Shown here: positions 14,852-21,483 of the stretch, in pieces | Numbering within the stretch: the stretch's first letter is position 1 | Layout of the letters: each line of letters begins with the position of its first letter | Assembly: GCF_020687695.1 (NCBI RefSeq) | Contig: NZ_JAJEWL010000001.1 | Coordinates: forward strand, 1 to 64,000 | Length of the DNA stretch: 64,000 nucleotides | Reading direction: 5' to 3' | Source of the DNA: Pusillimonas sp. MFBS29 | GTDB taxonomy: Bacteria; Pseudomonadota; Gammaproteobacteria; Burkholderiales; Burkholderiaceae_B | Notes under the pieces: model-generated | What the model was told of the DNA's origin: nothing | Seen by the model: only the letters and a program-made list of their open reading frames with translations | The model's database searches: none | Translations under genes and position numbers: made by a program

Positions 14852-15103
14852 ATGAATAAACCTCGCTACACCCTGGCTGAGCTGTTGGCGGAGTTGCCTC
14901 AAAACCCTGCGCTTCGGACAGCAGAAGATCAAGCTTGGCTAGACGCGCCACCCGTTGGGCGCGAGATATTGCCAGAGGATTTGGATACGCCTGAGGCTGT
15001 CATTGCATACCTGGCTAGTGCTGAGGCAACGGCCGATGCTGACTATATTGCTTACGCGAAAGAAATCGCTGCCCAGGCGAAACTTCTGTATGGATTTGAG
15101 TAG
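14852..15103 (+). CDS. Small acidic protein with MazE-type C-terminal segment (orphan antitoxin-like)
   Basis: An 83-aa acidic ORF, 26 bp after the tcmP-like gene. Its first half (RYTLAELLAE ... APPVGREIL) resembles the toxin-binding tail of MazE/ChpI-type antitoxins (RYTLEELLAQC...PVGKE), but the DNA-binding AbrB domain is absent and no toxin gene follows. The second half (PEAVIAYLASAEATADADYI) is an Ala-rich helix. It may be a fifth member of the SOS-linked operon, for instance an inhibitor, or a recombined antitoxin remnant. Family not recognised with confidence. Confidence 0.5.
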   Translation: MNKPRYTLAELLAELPQNPALRTAEDQAWLDAPPVGREILPEDLDTPEAVIAYLASAEATADADYIAYAKEIAAQAKLLYGFE

Positions 15104-15140
15104 CAGGGTAGGAAAAAACAAAGCAAGCTCAAAAATACAT

Positions 15141-15174
15141 ACCCAAATTGGGTGTGATCGAACCCAATATGGGT
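15141..15174. promoter_or_regulatory. Tandem 13-bp palindromes (operator pair or bidirectional terminator)
   Basis: ACCCAAATTGGGT (15141-15153) and ACCCAATATGGGT (15162-15174) are both perfect palindromes with centres 21 bp (two helical turns) apart. They lie between convergent ORFs. The spacing suits cooperative binding by a dimeric regulator; the right copy is followed by TTTATT on the plus strand and the left copy by a T run on the minus strand, so weak terminators are also possible. Confidence 0.45.
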
Positions 15175-15175
15175 T

Positions 15176-15367
15176 TTATTCTGTTGATCCCGTGGATGCG
15201 CGGGCTATTGCCTCCGCAACTGTTTCCCCTTCCCGCAGCCCGAATAGTTCCCTGGCGTTTGTGGTGGATACATGGGCTGGTGGCTCGAAAATATAACCGG
15301 CAGCCTTCATTTCTTCTGCGATTTCTTCAGTGATGAAGAAAGGCTCTTCGTGAGCGGTGTGTGGCAT
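15176..15367 (-). CDS. Hypothetical 63-aa protein downstream of trbL
   Basis: ATG at 15367 has a clear AAAGGA ribosome-binding site 7 bp upstream. The peptide is acidic at the N-terminus (HEEPFFITEEIAEEMKAAGY) with a helix ending in LFGLREGETVAEAIARAS. No domain is recognised. It follows trbL on the minus strand, and two KorB-type operators lie 41-69 bp upstream of its start, so it was probably part of the IncP-1-type plasmid backbone regulon. Confidence 0.55.
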   Translation of the reverse strand: MPHTAHEEPFFITEEIAEEMKAAGYIFEPPAHVSTTNARELFGLREGETVAEAIARASTGSTE

Positions 15368-15407
15368 GGGCGTCCTTTGATATTTATTCGTCCGATGTCA
15401 GTAGGTT

Positions 15408-15436
15408 TTTAGCGGCTAAAAAATTTAGCCGCCAAA
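15408..15436. promoter_or_regulatory. KorB-type operators after trbL (one perfect, one near-perfect)
   Basis: TTTAGCGGCTAAA (15408-15420) is a perfect match to the IncP-1 KorB operator TTTAGC(G/C)GCTAAA. TTTAGCCGCCAAA (15424-15436) differs at one base. They precede the 63-aa ORF. KorB is the ParB-like global repressor of IncP-1 plasmids; no korB gene is in the window. Confidence 0.8.
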
Positions 15437-15469
15437 ATTTTCTTACCGGCCTGTTGTGTTTCCTGGCTA

Positions 15470-16855
15470 TTAAACCGTATCGGCTTGCGATGAGCTGCGG
15501 TGAACGAACTCTGCAACTTCATTGCTGTCATTTGCGTGCTTATTATTGCCTGATAGGCTGCCTTCGCCAAAGGCCACGGTACCTTTCTGCTGCATATTGG
15601 CTCGAATGGATGAGGCGACTTGGCCACCAAGTGTTTGGCTACTCTTCTCTTGAAAGCCTTCCGCCAGCTGCATGGCCTTGTTCCTTGCTACAGATCCAAC
15701 GCCTTTCGCCATCTCCGTGGAAAAGCCAGCCGCTTGCGCGAATGGTGATGGGCCATCGCTATCGGAAGTGCGTTCATTAGGTGTGCCGTCTGTCGAACTA
15801 AAGCCTGAATCCATACCGCCAGAGCTACTCATACTGGCTTGCGCTGATTGGAAAGCCGCTTTGATGGCCGATGCGCCGCCGGCAATATTGGTAGCTCCAC
15901 CCATGGCAGCAGCTCCGGCCATTCCTGCTGCCGAAGCCGCTATGCCGGCGGCGCCCATGGCGGCACCCACTAGCGTGCCTGCGCCGAAGTTGCCGATACC
16001 GCCCGCTGATCCCACTCCACTGCCAGTAATAATGCCAGCCAGTAGAGGTGGAATACGATTAATCAGCAGTAGAAGCGCAACGCAGAAGATCAGCATTACG
16101 CCAAGCTCTTCGAAATTGAGGGTTCCTTTGCTCATCTTGGCGTAGAAACTGGACAGCAGATCATTGCCGATGCCGATTAGCAGAATCATAGTAAATAGCT
16201 GTACCGCTATGCCCAGCACGGTCTTGTAGTAGTTGATGGCCATATCGGATGTCCAACGAGAACCTCCGAACCCCAAGAAAAAGATACCGCCGTACATCAG
16301 TATCCAGGCAGAGACCAGAAGCAGCAGCATATTGATGGCGATTACGGCCAACAGCACCATGATGCCGGCGCTCAGGGCCGCGCCGACAAAACTGTCGATG
16401 GGACTCCAGGCGGATAGGTTGGAGACCGCCTGCTTCCAGATCATGAATCCAACATCAACAATGCCAGATGGCGTGACGGATGACACGCCAGATGCCTGTT
16501 CTCCTATGCGTTGTAGTGACTGGATGATCGACGAAGCAAAGGTGGGGCCGTTTCTAAGCAGCCACAGAAAGAATCCAAAGAAGAGGATAAATCGAATGAA
16601 TTCTGCAAAGAACTCGCCGATGTCGGCTTTACGCAGGATCATCATGCCAGCTGTCCACACGAGCGAAATGATGCCCAAGGTCCAGAACAGCCACATGGCG
16701 GCATTCATCACCACGGTTTGCCAGCCTGCCGCCTGCGTCGAGAATTCGGTTACGACCTGGTCGAGCATGCCTTGATTGGTGAGCTGGGCGGCGGCACCGG
16801 CGGAGTAGAGCAATAGGAAAATACCTGTGATTGCGACTTTGCGTAGTGTTGTCAT
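15470..16855 (-). CDS. trbL: P-type conjugative transfer protein TrbL
   Basis: TrbL is the polytopic inner-membrane protein of the IncP-type mating-pair formation apparatus (VirB6-like). The 461-aa protein has an N-terminal signal-like segment, about seven hydrophobic helices between residues 45 and 270, a Gly/Ala-rich central part (SGVGSAGGIGNFGAGTLVGA) and a hydrophilic Ser/Gln-rich tail, as in TrbL. It follows trbK by 8 bp, matching the trbK-trbL order of IncP plasmids. All other trb genes are absent, so it cannot build a transfer channel alone. Confidence 0.9.
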   Translation of the reverse strand: MTTLRKVAITGIFLLLYSAGAAAQLTNQGMLDQVVTEFSTQAAGWQTVVMNAAMWLFWTLGIISLVWTAGMMILRKADIGEFFAEFIRFILFFGFFLWLLRNGPTFASSIIQSLQRIGEQASGVSSVTPSGIVDVGFMIWKQAVSNLSAWSPIDSFVGAALSAGIMVLLAVIAINMLLLLVSAWILMYGGIFFLGFGGSRWTSDMAINYYKTVLGIAVQLFTMILLIGIGNDLLSSFYAKMSKGTLNFEELGVMLIFCVALLLLINRIPPLLAGIITGSGVGSAGGIGNFGAGTLVGAAMGAAGIAASAAGMAGAAAMGGATNIAGGASAIKAAFQSAQASMSSSGGMDSGFSSTDGTPNERTSDSDGPSPFAQAAGFSTEMAKGVGSVARNKAMQLAEGFQEKSSQTLGGQVASSIRANMQQKGTVAFGEGSLSGNNKHANDSNEVAEFVHRSSSQADTV

Positions 16856-16863
16856 GTCATCAC

Positions 16864-17106
16864 CTAGTTCTTGTCAGTGAGGTCCAGCCAATTCTTTGGC
16901 TTGACTGTCGGAGCAATGCCAATGGACCGCCGTGAGCACTGCCCGGCGAATTCCTGGCGTGCAGCTTTATTCTTGATTTGCTGGTTTATTTCTAGTCGGC
17001 AGTTTTGGTCGTTTACCTCCGGAAGTACGACCGTGCTTGGCTGCTGATTGCAGCCGGCTAAGAGCACAAACGCAGCCAGGAACAATATGGATAGTGTTTT
17101 CGACAT
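16864..17106 (-). CDS. trbK: Entry exclusion lipoprotein TrbK
   Basis: TrbK is a small lipoprotein that blocks entry of related IncP plasmids into the cell. The 80-aa protein has a lipoprotein signal peptide with the lipobox LLAGC (Cys19) and the family segment PEVNDQNC...ARQEFAGQCSRRS. It has a good AAGGAAC ribosome-binding site. The gene is preceded not by trbJ, as in IncP plasmids, but by a truncated traI. If expressed it could still give the host exclusion against IncP-type plasmids. Confidence 0.88.
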   Translation of the reverse strand: MSKTLSILFLAAFVLLAGCNQQPSTVVLPEVNDQNCRLEINQQIKNKAARQEFAGQCSRRSIGIAPTVKPKNWLDLTDKN

Positions 17107-17124
17107 ATGAGGTTCCTTAGCGCG

Positions 17125-17190
17125 TTAACGAACCAGGTCACCAAAGCTGCTTTTGCGTGGCGTACGCATAGCGACGTGTTTGATGATCAT
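17125..17190 (-). pseudogene. traI: Truncated relaxase gene traI (first 21 codons)
   Basis: The ATG at 17190 overlaps the traJ stop (ATGA), as traI does in IncP plasmids. The peptide MIIKHVAMRTPRKSSFGDLV closely follows the start of RP4-type TraI relaxases (MIAKHVPMRSxKKSxFxELV) and then ends in a stop after 21 codons, 18 bp before trbK. The catalytic Tyr and His motifs are gone. The simplest reading is a deletion joining the 5' end of traI to sequence just before trbK. Confidence 0.8.
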
Positions 17191-17639
17191 GGTTGGTAAT
17201 CCGAGGCAAAAGTTTCAGCCGCTAAAATTCTCTCTGGTTCTTTAGCCGCTAAATTTTTAGCGGCTAAAGGGACCACGATTCCCGACATCACCTTACGAAT
17301 GCTCATTTGGTTGGCACGGATCTCGTCCAGCACGCTCACGATGGTTTTGCTCATCGTCGTCATGCCGTAAGGGGAAAGCTTTGCGTCGTCAGTCAGCCAT
17401 AGTTTCAACAGCCCACCCAAGCGACCCAGATCACCGTTGACTTTGGCTAGCTCCTGAACCTGTTGATAGTCGACGATGCTGGTTACCCGATAGCCTTGGC
17501 CCACCAGGCGCAGATAGGTCGAAACACTATGCCCGCTATTGCGCGCCATGGCTTCGATTTCTGCTCGTTCATCAGGCAGGCAATACACCTTGATCGGCGC
17601 CTGTGTTTTGCGTGTGATGGACGTAACCTGTTTACTCAT
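17187..17639 (-). CDS. traJ: Conjugal transfer protein TraJ (oriT-binding relaxosome protein)
   Basis: TraJ binds its site in oriT and recruits the TraI relaxase. The 150-aa protein (ATG at 17639 behind AAGGG) carries the family segments PIKVYCLPDERAEIEAMA and VSTYLRLVGQGYRVT, and INGDLGRLGGLLKLWLTDD-like text (VNGDLGRLGGLLKLWLTDD), a ribbon-helix-helix DNA-binding protein. Its last 25 codons run through three KorB-type operator sequences, giving the repeated LAAK residues. It lies directly beside an oriT-like region. The gene looks intact but its relaxase partner is truncated. Confidence 0.88.
   Translation of the reverse strand: MSKQVTSITRKTQAPIKVYCLPDERAEIEAMARNSGHSVSTYLRLVGQGYRVTSIVDYQQVQELAKVNGDLGRLGGLLKLWLTDDAKLSPYGMTTMSKTIVSVLDEIRANQMSIRKVMSGIVVPLAAKNLAAKEPERILAAETFASDYQP
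17214..17268. promoter_or_regulatory. Three KorB-type operators inside the 3' end of traJ
   Basis: TTTAGCCGCTAAA (17241-17253) and TTTAGCGGCTAAA (17256-17268) match the IncP-1 KorB operator perfectly; TTCAGCCGCTAAA (17214-17226) differs at one base. They lie upstream of the traI stub/trbK/trbL run and overlap coding sequence of traJ, so a KorB protein could repress or spread from this cluster. Confidence 0.8.
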
Positions 17640-17677
17640 GGCGTAACCCTTGCGGCGTATGCCGCTGGCCCCACAGG

Positions 17678-17757
17678 GCAGGATTCCCATTGAGCGCCGT
17701 CAGGTGCGAATACGGGGAAGTGAAGAAGGACAGACTGCTTGCAGGTGGGACTACTTT
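17678..17757. other. oriT: IncP-type oriT remnant lacking a recognisable nic site
   Basis: The stretch GGATTCCCATTGAGCGCCGT then CAGGTGCGAATACGGGGAAG then TGAAGAAGGACAGACTGC follows the RP4 oriT (GGATTCCCGTTGAGCACCGC..., recalled from memory) base for base over most of its length, up to GCAGGTGGGACTACTT. Where RP4 continues with the nic region (ACCTATCCTGCCCGG), this sequence diverges (TAGGGACTATGTC) and no YATCCTG core is seen. It lies directly upstream of traJ as in IncP plasmids. So the TraJ-binding part is kept and the nick site is lost. Confidence 0.75.
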
Positions 17758-18152
17758 AGGGACTATGTCATGGCATCTAATGGATTGAATGTTCAGGCCT
17801 TTCTGGCACACTGATATATGCTCATGATTGAGATGTTTTCCTTGTGACAGGCGGGTTCCGACCCAAAGCGGTAGTTCGATCTGGAGAGTCCGATGGCTGC
17901 TTCGCAGCGATTGCTGCCTCTCGCAGTTCGCAACATGAATGGCAGATCTTTCCAAAACAACAGTCATTCACCATAAAAAAAAAGCAGTTCATTCAAGCAG
18001 CAGTCTCTTTAGGAAACCCTGGTCGATTCAGTTTTGACTGACTGGCAACTATTTACGAGCATGGCCCCTAGACCATCAGCGGCCGCGTCTAGTAGACTGA
18101 TGCAGCATTTTGTTGCAAACAGTCTGCGGGCCAATATAGGGGGACGGAGTCG
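17758..18152. other. Non-coding junction between oriT remnant and the RloC-like gene
   Basis: About 395 bp without a convincing gene. traK, which should diverge from traJ across oriT, is absent. An A9 run (about 17974-17982) and short inverted repeats (GCTGCTTCGCAGCGATTGC around 17897-17915) are present but no clear promoter is recognised. The ribosome-binding GGAG lies just before the GTG at 18153. Confidence 0.4.
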
Positions 18153-20582
18153 GTGATCAATCAGATAGACATAGCCAGATTTGGTAGCTTCCAAGGTTTG
18201 GACTGGAAAAAAACGGTCAAAGACAGTGGCAAAAATGTTCAGCACTTCAAGCGTCTCAACGTGCTGTACGGGCGTAACTACTCAGGCAAGACAACCCTTT
18301 CGCGGGTTTTCCGTTCGCTGGAGACTCGCAAACTTCCTCAGAACTATGTTGACTCGGATTTCACCCTGACAGGTGACAAAGGAGCTGTCACCCATAGTGG
18401 CTTGCTAGCTCACAACTACGACGTGCGGGTCTACAACCGCGACTTCGTCACCGACAACCTCAGCTTTCTGGTCAATCAGGAAGCCGGTGGCGTAATCAAG
18501 ACTTTTGCCATCGTGGGTGAGCAGAACAAAGAGATTGACGACGCCATCGCTGCGATTGAAGCTAGGCTTGGCAGCGTGGAAGGCAAGGCAGGGCTTAGGT
18601 TTGATCTGGACGCCAAAAAGAAAGAGCGCGATCGCACTAAGTCTGCCCACACTACTGCGTCCAGAGACCTAGAAGAAAAACTGCGTGTCCATGCCAATGA
18701 CAAGATCAAGAAGAACCGTCAGTACGGCAGCGCTGTCTACAACATTGGACATATCAAAAGCGACATTGCATCCACCAAGAAGACTGGCTTCGTCACCCTT
18801 ACGACTGAGCAGCGGGCCGTCAAACTGAGTCTGCTCAATCAGGAGGCCCTGCCTGACATCACCGACACCTTGGTCGTTACCCTCAAGCTGGAGTCCTTGA
18901 CGGCCATTGCTGAACCATTACTTTCCAAGACAATCACGCCAACCAAGGCAATTGAGGAATTACTCAAAGACAGTGCCTTACAACTCTGGGTCAAGCAGGG
19001 TATGGGGCACCACCGCGACAAGCGCGATACATGTGCTTTCTGCCGACAGGATTTGCCACATGACATTTGGCAGGTGCTCGATGAGCATTTCAGCAAGGAG
19101 TCTGGCGATCTGGAAACATCCTTGGATGCGGCTATCACGTCAGTCACGAACGAAATTGGCACCATCGCAGGACTCAACACCTTCACAGGTTCGCAGTTCT
19201 ACGCCGACGAACGCACCGCGTTTGAAACCAGCAACAAAGCCCTGTCTCAAGCACTGGCCGTCTACCAGAAGGACCTGGAGGTGCTGAAGAAGTCGCTTGA
19301 GACGCGGAAGAAGAACCTGTTCCAGCCTACAACTCTCAAGACTCCGTCCCATGATGCCAAGGAAATCGCAAAGCACGTTGCCGACATCAATGCTCTGATC
19401 GACACGAGCAACGGCAAGACTGCCACGTTGGAAGAGGATAAAGCCAGTGCGAGAGAGGCTCTTCGCTTAGCTGATGTGTTCGCCTTTGCGGAGGCCATAA
19501 CCTATGACAAGGAACTAGGCCGGATCGCCACCCTCAAGACCACCGCTGATACCGCAAGCACGGCCTTCACCGATGCAGAAGAAGAGATTCGTGAAGCCGA
19601 GGCTGAAATCCAGGCATTGAGGGCCAAACAAAAGGATGAGCGAAAAGGGGCAATACGAGTCAATGAGTTGCTCAACAATTTCTTCGGCCACGACGGCATC
19701 AAGCTAGAAGTTCGTGACGACGCCGACAAAGCCACCGTCAAGTTTGAGATCACGCGAGATGGCAACGCCGCTTACAACCTTTCTGAGGGCGAATGCAGTC
19801 TCATCGCATTTTGCTACTTCATGGCCAAACTTGAAGCTCCAGAGAGTAAAGGCAAAGAATTAATCATTTACATTGACGATCCAATTTCAAGCTTGGATAG
19901 CAATCACATCTTCTTCATGTTCAGTTTGATTGAAAGCTTGATCACCAAGCCAGTGAAGAAGCCAGATGGCTCAAATTCGTACCGCTACAAGCAACTGTTC
20001 ATCTCCACACACAACTTGGACTTTCTGAAGTACCTCAAACGCCTTTCCTTTCCCATGAAGAAGCTGCCAGCAGCAGAGGGGGTAAAGGCAAAGAGTGTCA
20101 GCGATCATGAACACTTCATGATTGAGCGAAACGGCGCCTCAAGCAACATCATGCTTATGCCGTCTTACCTCAAAGACTACATCACCGAATTTCATTACCT
20201 CTTCCACCAAATCTATAAGTGCAAGGACCAAGCTGCCGCAGCAGAAAACCACGAGCCATTCTTTGGCTTCGGCAACAATCTGCGCAAATTCCTGGAGGCA
20301 TTCTTGTTCTTCAAGTTTCCATACCACGACAACAAGAACGACTCCTTTGAACGAATCAAGAAATTTTTGGGTAAAGAGGAAGACACAGCCGTTGCACTCA
20401 TCAATCGTCTCAACAACGAGTTCTCACACTTAGAGGCGGTTCCAGACAGAGGCTTCAGACCTGTTGAAATCCCAGAGATTGCCAAGGTTGCCAACTATGT
20501 CTTGGAAAAGCTCTATGCCTCAGATAAGGTGCAATACAACTGTCTCTTGAAGAGCATTGGCGAGCCTGAGCGAGTTGATTGA
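18153..20582 (+). CDS. AAA_13-type ABC ATPase with zinc-hook motif, RloC/PrrC-like (candidate anticodon nuclease)
   Basis: The 809-aa protein has Walker A YGRNYSGKTTLS (about 38-49), an N-terminal YNRDFVTDNLS segment typical of PF13166-type ATPases, coiled-coil arms flanking a CxxC (CAFCRQDLP, about 292), the ABC signature LSEGE and Walker B IIYIDDPISSLDSNH, then a His switch (ISTHNLDF). The C-terminal domain holds RKFLE and, 44 residues later, FSHLE; PrrC and RloC anticodon nucleases use an R-x3-E...H triad. RloC cuts tRNA in response to DNA damage or phage. The nuclease reading is inference; other AAA_13 proteins share much of this pattern. GTG start behind GGGACGGAG. Confidence 0.65.
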   Translation: MINQIDIARFGSFQGLDWKKTVKDSGKNVQHFKRLNVLYGRNYSGKTTLSRVFRSLETRKLPQNYVDSDFTLTGDKGAVTHSGLLAHNYDVRVYNRDFVTDNLSFLVNQEAGGVIKTFAIVGEQNKEIDDAIAAIEARLGSVEGKAGLRFDLDAKKKERDRTKSAHTTASRDLEEKLRVHANDKIKKNRQYGSAVYNIGHIKSDIASTKKTGFVTLTTEQRAVKLSLLNQEALPDITDTLVVTLKLESLTAIAEPLLSKTITPTKAIEELLKDSALQLWVKQGMGHHRDKRDTCAFCRQDLPHDIWQVLDEHFSKESGDLETSLDAAITSVTNEIGTIAGLNTFTGSQFYADERTAFETSNKALSQALAVYQKDLEVLKKSLETRKKNLFQPTTLKTPSHDAKEIAKHVADINALIDTSNGKTATLEEDKASAREALRLADVFAFAEAITYDKELGRIATLKTTADTASTAFTDAEEEIREAEAEIQALRAKQKDERKGAIRVNELLNNFFGHDGIKLEVRDDADKATVKFEITRDGNAAYNLSEGECSLIAFCYFMAKLEAPESKGKELIIYIDDPISSLDSNHIFFMFSLIESLITKPVKKPDGSNSYRYKQLFISTHNLDFLKYLKRLSFPMKKLPAAEGVKAKSVSDHEHFMIERNGASSNIMLMPSYLKDYITEFHYLFHQIYKCKDQAAAAENHEPFFGFGNNLRKFLEAFLFFKFPYHDNKNDSFERIKKFLGKEEDTAVALINRLNNEFSHLEAVPDRGFRPVEIPEIAKVANYVLEKLYASDKVQYNCLLKSIGEPERVD

Positions 20583-20868
20583 CCTTTTCAATCCAGCCAC
20601 CCTAAAACAAAGCACCCGTTAGGGCACTTTTTATTTCACAGTGAATAGACCAGCTATTCCTAGATGGCTGCTGGCCTCAGTTCGATGACTGTCTTGCGCA
20701 TCAACAGTCATTGCTCGTTCTGTCTTGGCTGACAGCAACCAGCCTGGAAGCGGTCAGCTAAGAACAAATGCTGACCGACAGTTTCTGGCCGATTGAGGCC
20801 TATCACTAATGTCGCAACCCAAAGCGGGCATACGCCTTAGCTTTACTGAGTCACGCGGATTGTCTGGA
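20583..20868. other. Intergenic region after the RloC-like gene, with weak terminator-like hairpin
   Basis: About 290 bp without a gene. AAAGCACCC...GGGCACTTTTTATTT at about 20611-20637 can pair except for two central mismatches and ends in a T run, so it may end transcription of the ATPase gene. Beyond it are imperfect repeats of CTGACCGACAG/TTGGCTGACAG type (about 20725-20785) with no recognised role. Confidence 0.35.
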
Positions 20869-21243
20869 CTATGTCGCCAATCGCACGAGTGCCATTCCCG
20901 CATACAACCCCCCGATTCCAAGGACTAGCGAGCCCACAATGTACAAACCTGCCAGCATAAGCTCCCCCCTGGAGTTCAAAAGTGCAACCTCCAATGAGAA
21001 AGTAGAAAATGTAGTGAAACCGCCGATAACTCCAGTCGTGAGAAATAGCCTTGCTTGCTGAGGTAAGCCACTCTTCACCGCCCAGTACTCCATGGCTAAC
21101 CCCATGGCGAATGAACCCAGGATATTGATGCATAGCGTGCCGACGGGAAACTGAACTCCCCAGAATTTAGCTGCCAGAACGTTTGCTCCATGGCGAATTG
21201 CCGAACCGAGCCCGCCACCCAAAAACACCAGTAGAAATTCCAT
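20869..21243 (-). CDS. crcB: Fluoride ion channel CrcB/Fluc
   Basis: CrcB proteins are small dimeric membrane channels that export fluoride. The 124-aa protein has four hydrophobic helices and the family signatures GGGLGSAIRH, GTLCINILGSF and GGFTTFSTFSLE (the Phe-box and Thr/Ser track of the pore). Length is normal. It lies inside the island, transcribed leftward behind a fluoride riboswitch and an intrinsic terminator, so it should be made only when fluoride enters the cell. Confidence 0.95.
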   Translation of the reverse strand: MEFLLVFLGGGLGSAIRHGANVLAAKFWGVQFPVGTLCINILGSFAMGLAMEYWAVKSGLPQQARLFLTTGVIGGFTTFSTFSLEVALLNSRGELMLAGLYIVGSLVLGIGGLYAGMALVRLAT

Positions 21244-21275
21244 TTTGCTGCCTCGTTAGTTGAAATTAGGGCAAC

Positions 21276-21297
21276 AAAAAACCCGCCAGCGGCGGGT
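21276..21297 (-). terminator. Intrinsic terminator of the fluoride riboswitch expression platform
   Basis: On the minus strand ACCCGCC-GCT-GGCGGGT (21281-21297) is a perfect 7-bp stem with a 3-nt loop, followed by a T6 run. It stands between the riboswitch aptamer and crcB, so ligand-dependent read-through is the likely control. Confidence 0.85.
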
Positions 21298-21338
21298 ATG
21301 TGACGCACCTACCGCGAGCAGGCGCAATGCGCCCGAGC

Positions 21339-21393
21339 AGTAGGAGCCATCGGCCCTTTCGGGCGGTTATCGGGAAGCTCCATTCCCATCACA
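21339..21393 (-). promoter_or_regulatory. Fluoride riboswitch (crcB motif)
   Basis: On the minus strand the sequence runs from GTGATGGGAATGGAGCTTCC through AACCGCC-CGAAAGG-GCCGATGGCTCCTAC, matching the crcB motif pattern: GGUGAUGG-like 5' strand, AACCGCC loop, and the 3' GAUGGCUCCUAC. It is followed by an intrinsic terminator and then crcB, the gene class it controls elsewhere. Boundaries are approximate. Confidence 0.85.
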
Positions 21394-21401
21394 CGGCTCA
21401 A

Positions 21402-21431
21402 ATTATATTGCCCTGGAAGTGTTTGTGTCAC
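21402..21431 (-). promoter_or_regulatory. Promoter of the crcB riboswitch transcript
   Basis: On the minus strand GTGACA (21426-21431; 5/6 match to TTGACA) is followed after 18 bp by a perfect TATAAT (21402-21407). The expected start lies a few bases before the riboswitch. Confidence 0.7.
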
Positions 21432-21483
21432 GTGCCGAGGCACTTACCACTCGACAAGTCTGCTTCTGGCCGAAAACAGTCAC

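Noticed and set aside
15672-16145. 157-aa Pro/Ala-rich plus-strand ORF opposite trbL
   Set aside because: Mirror of the Gly/Ala-rich TrbL segment; no supporting signals.
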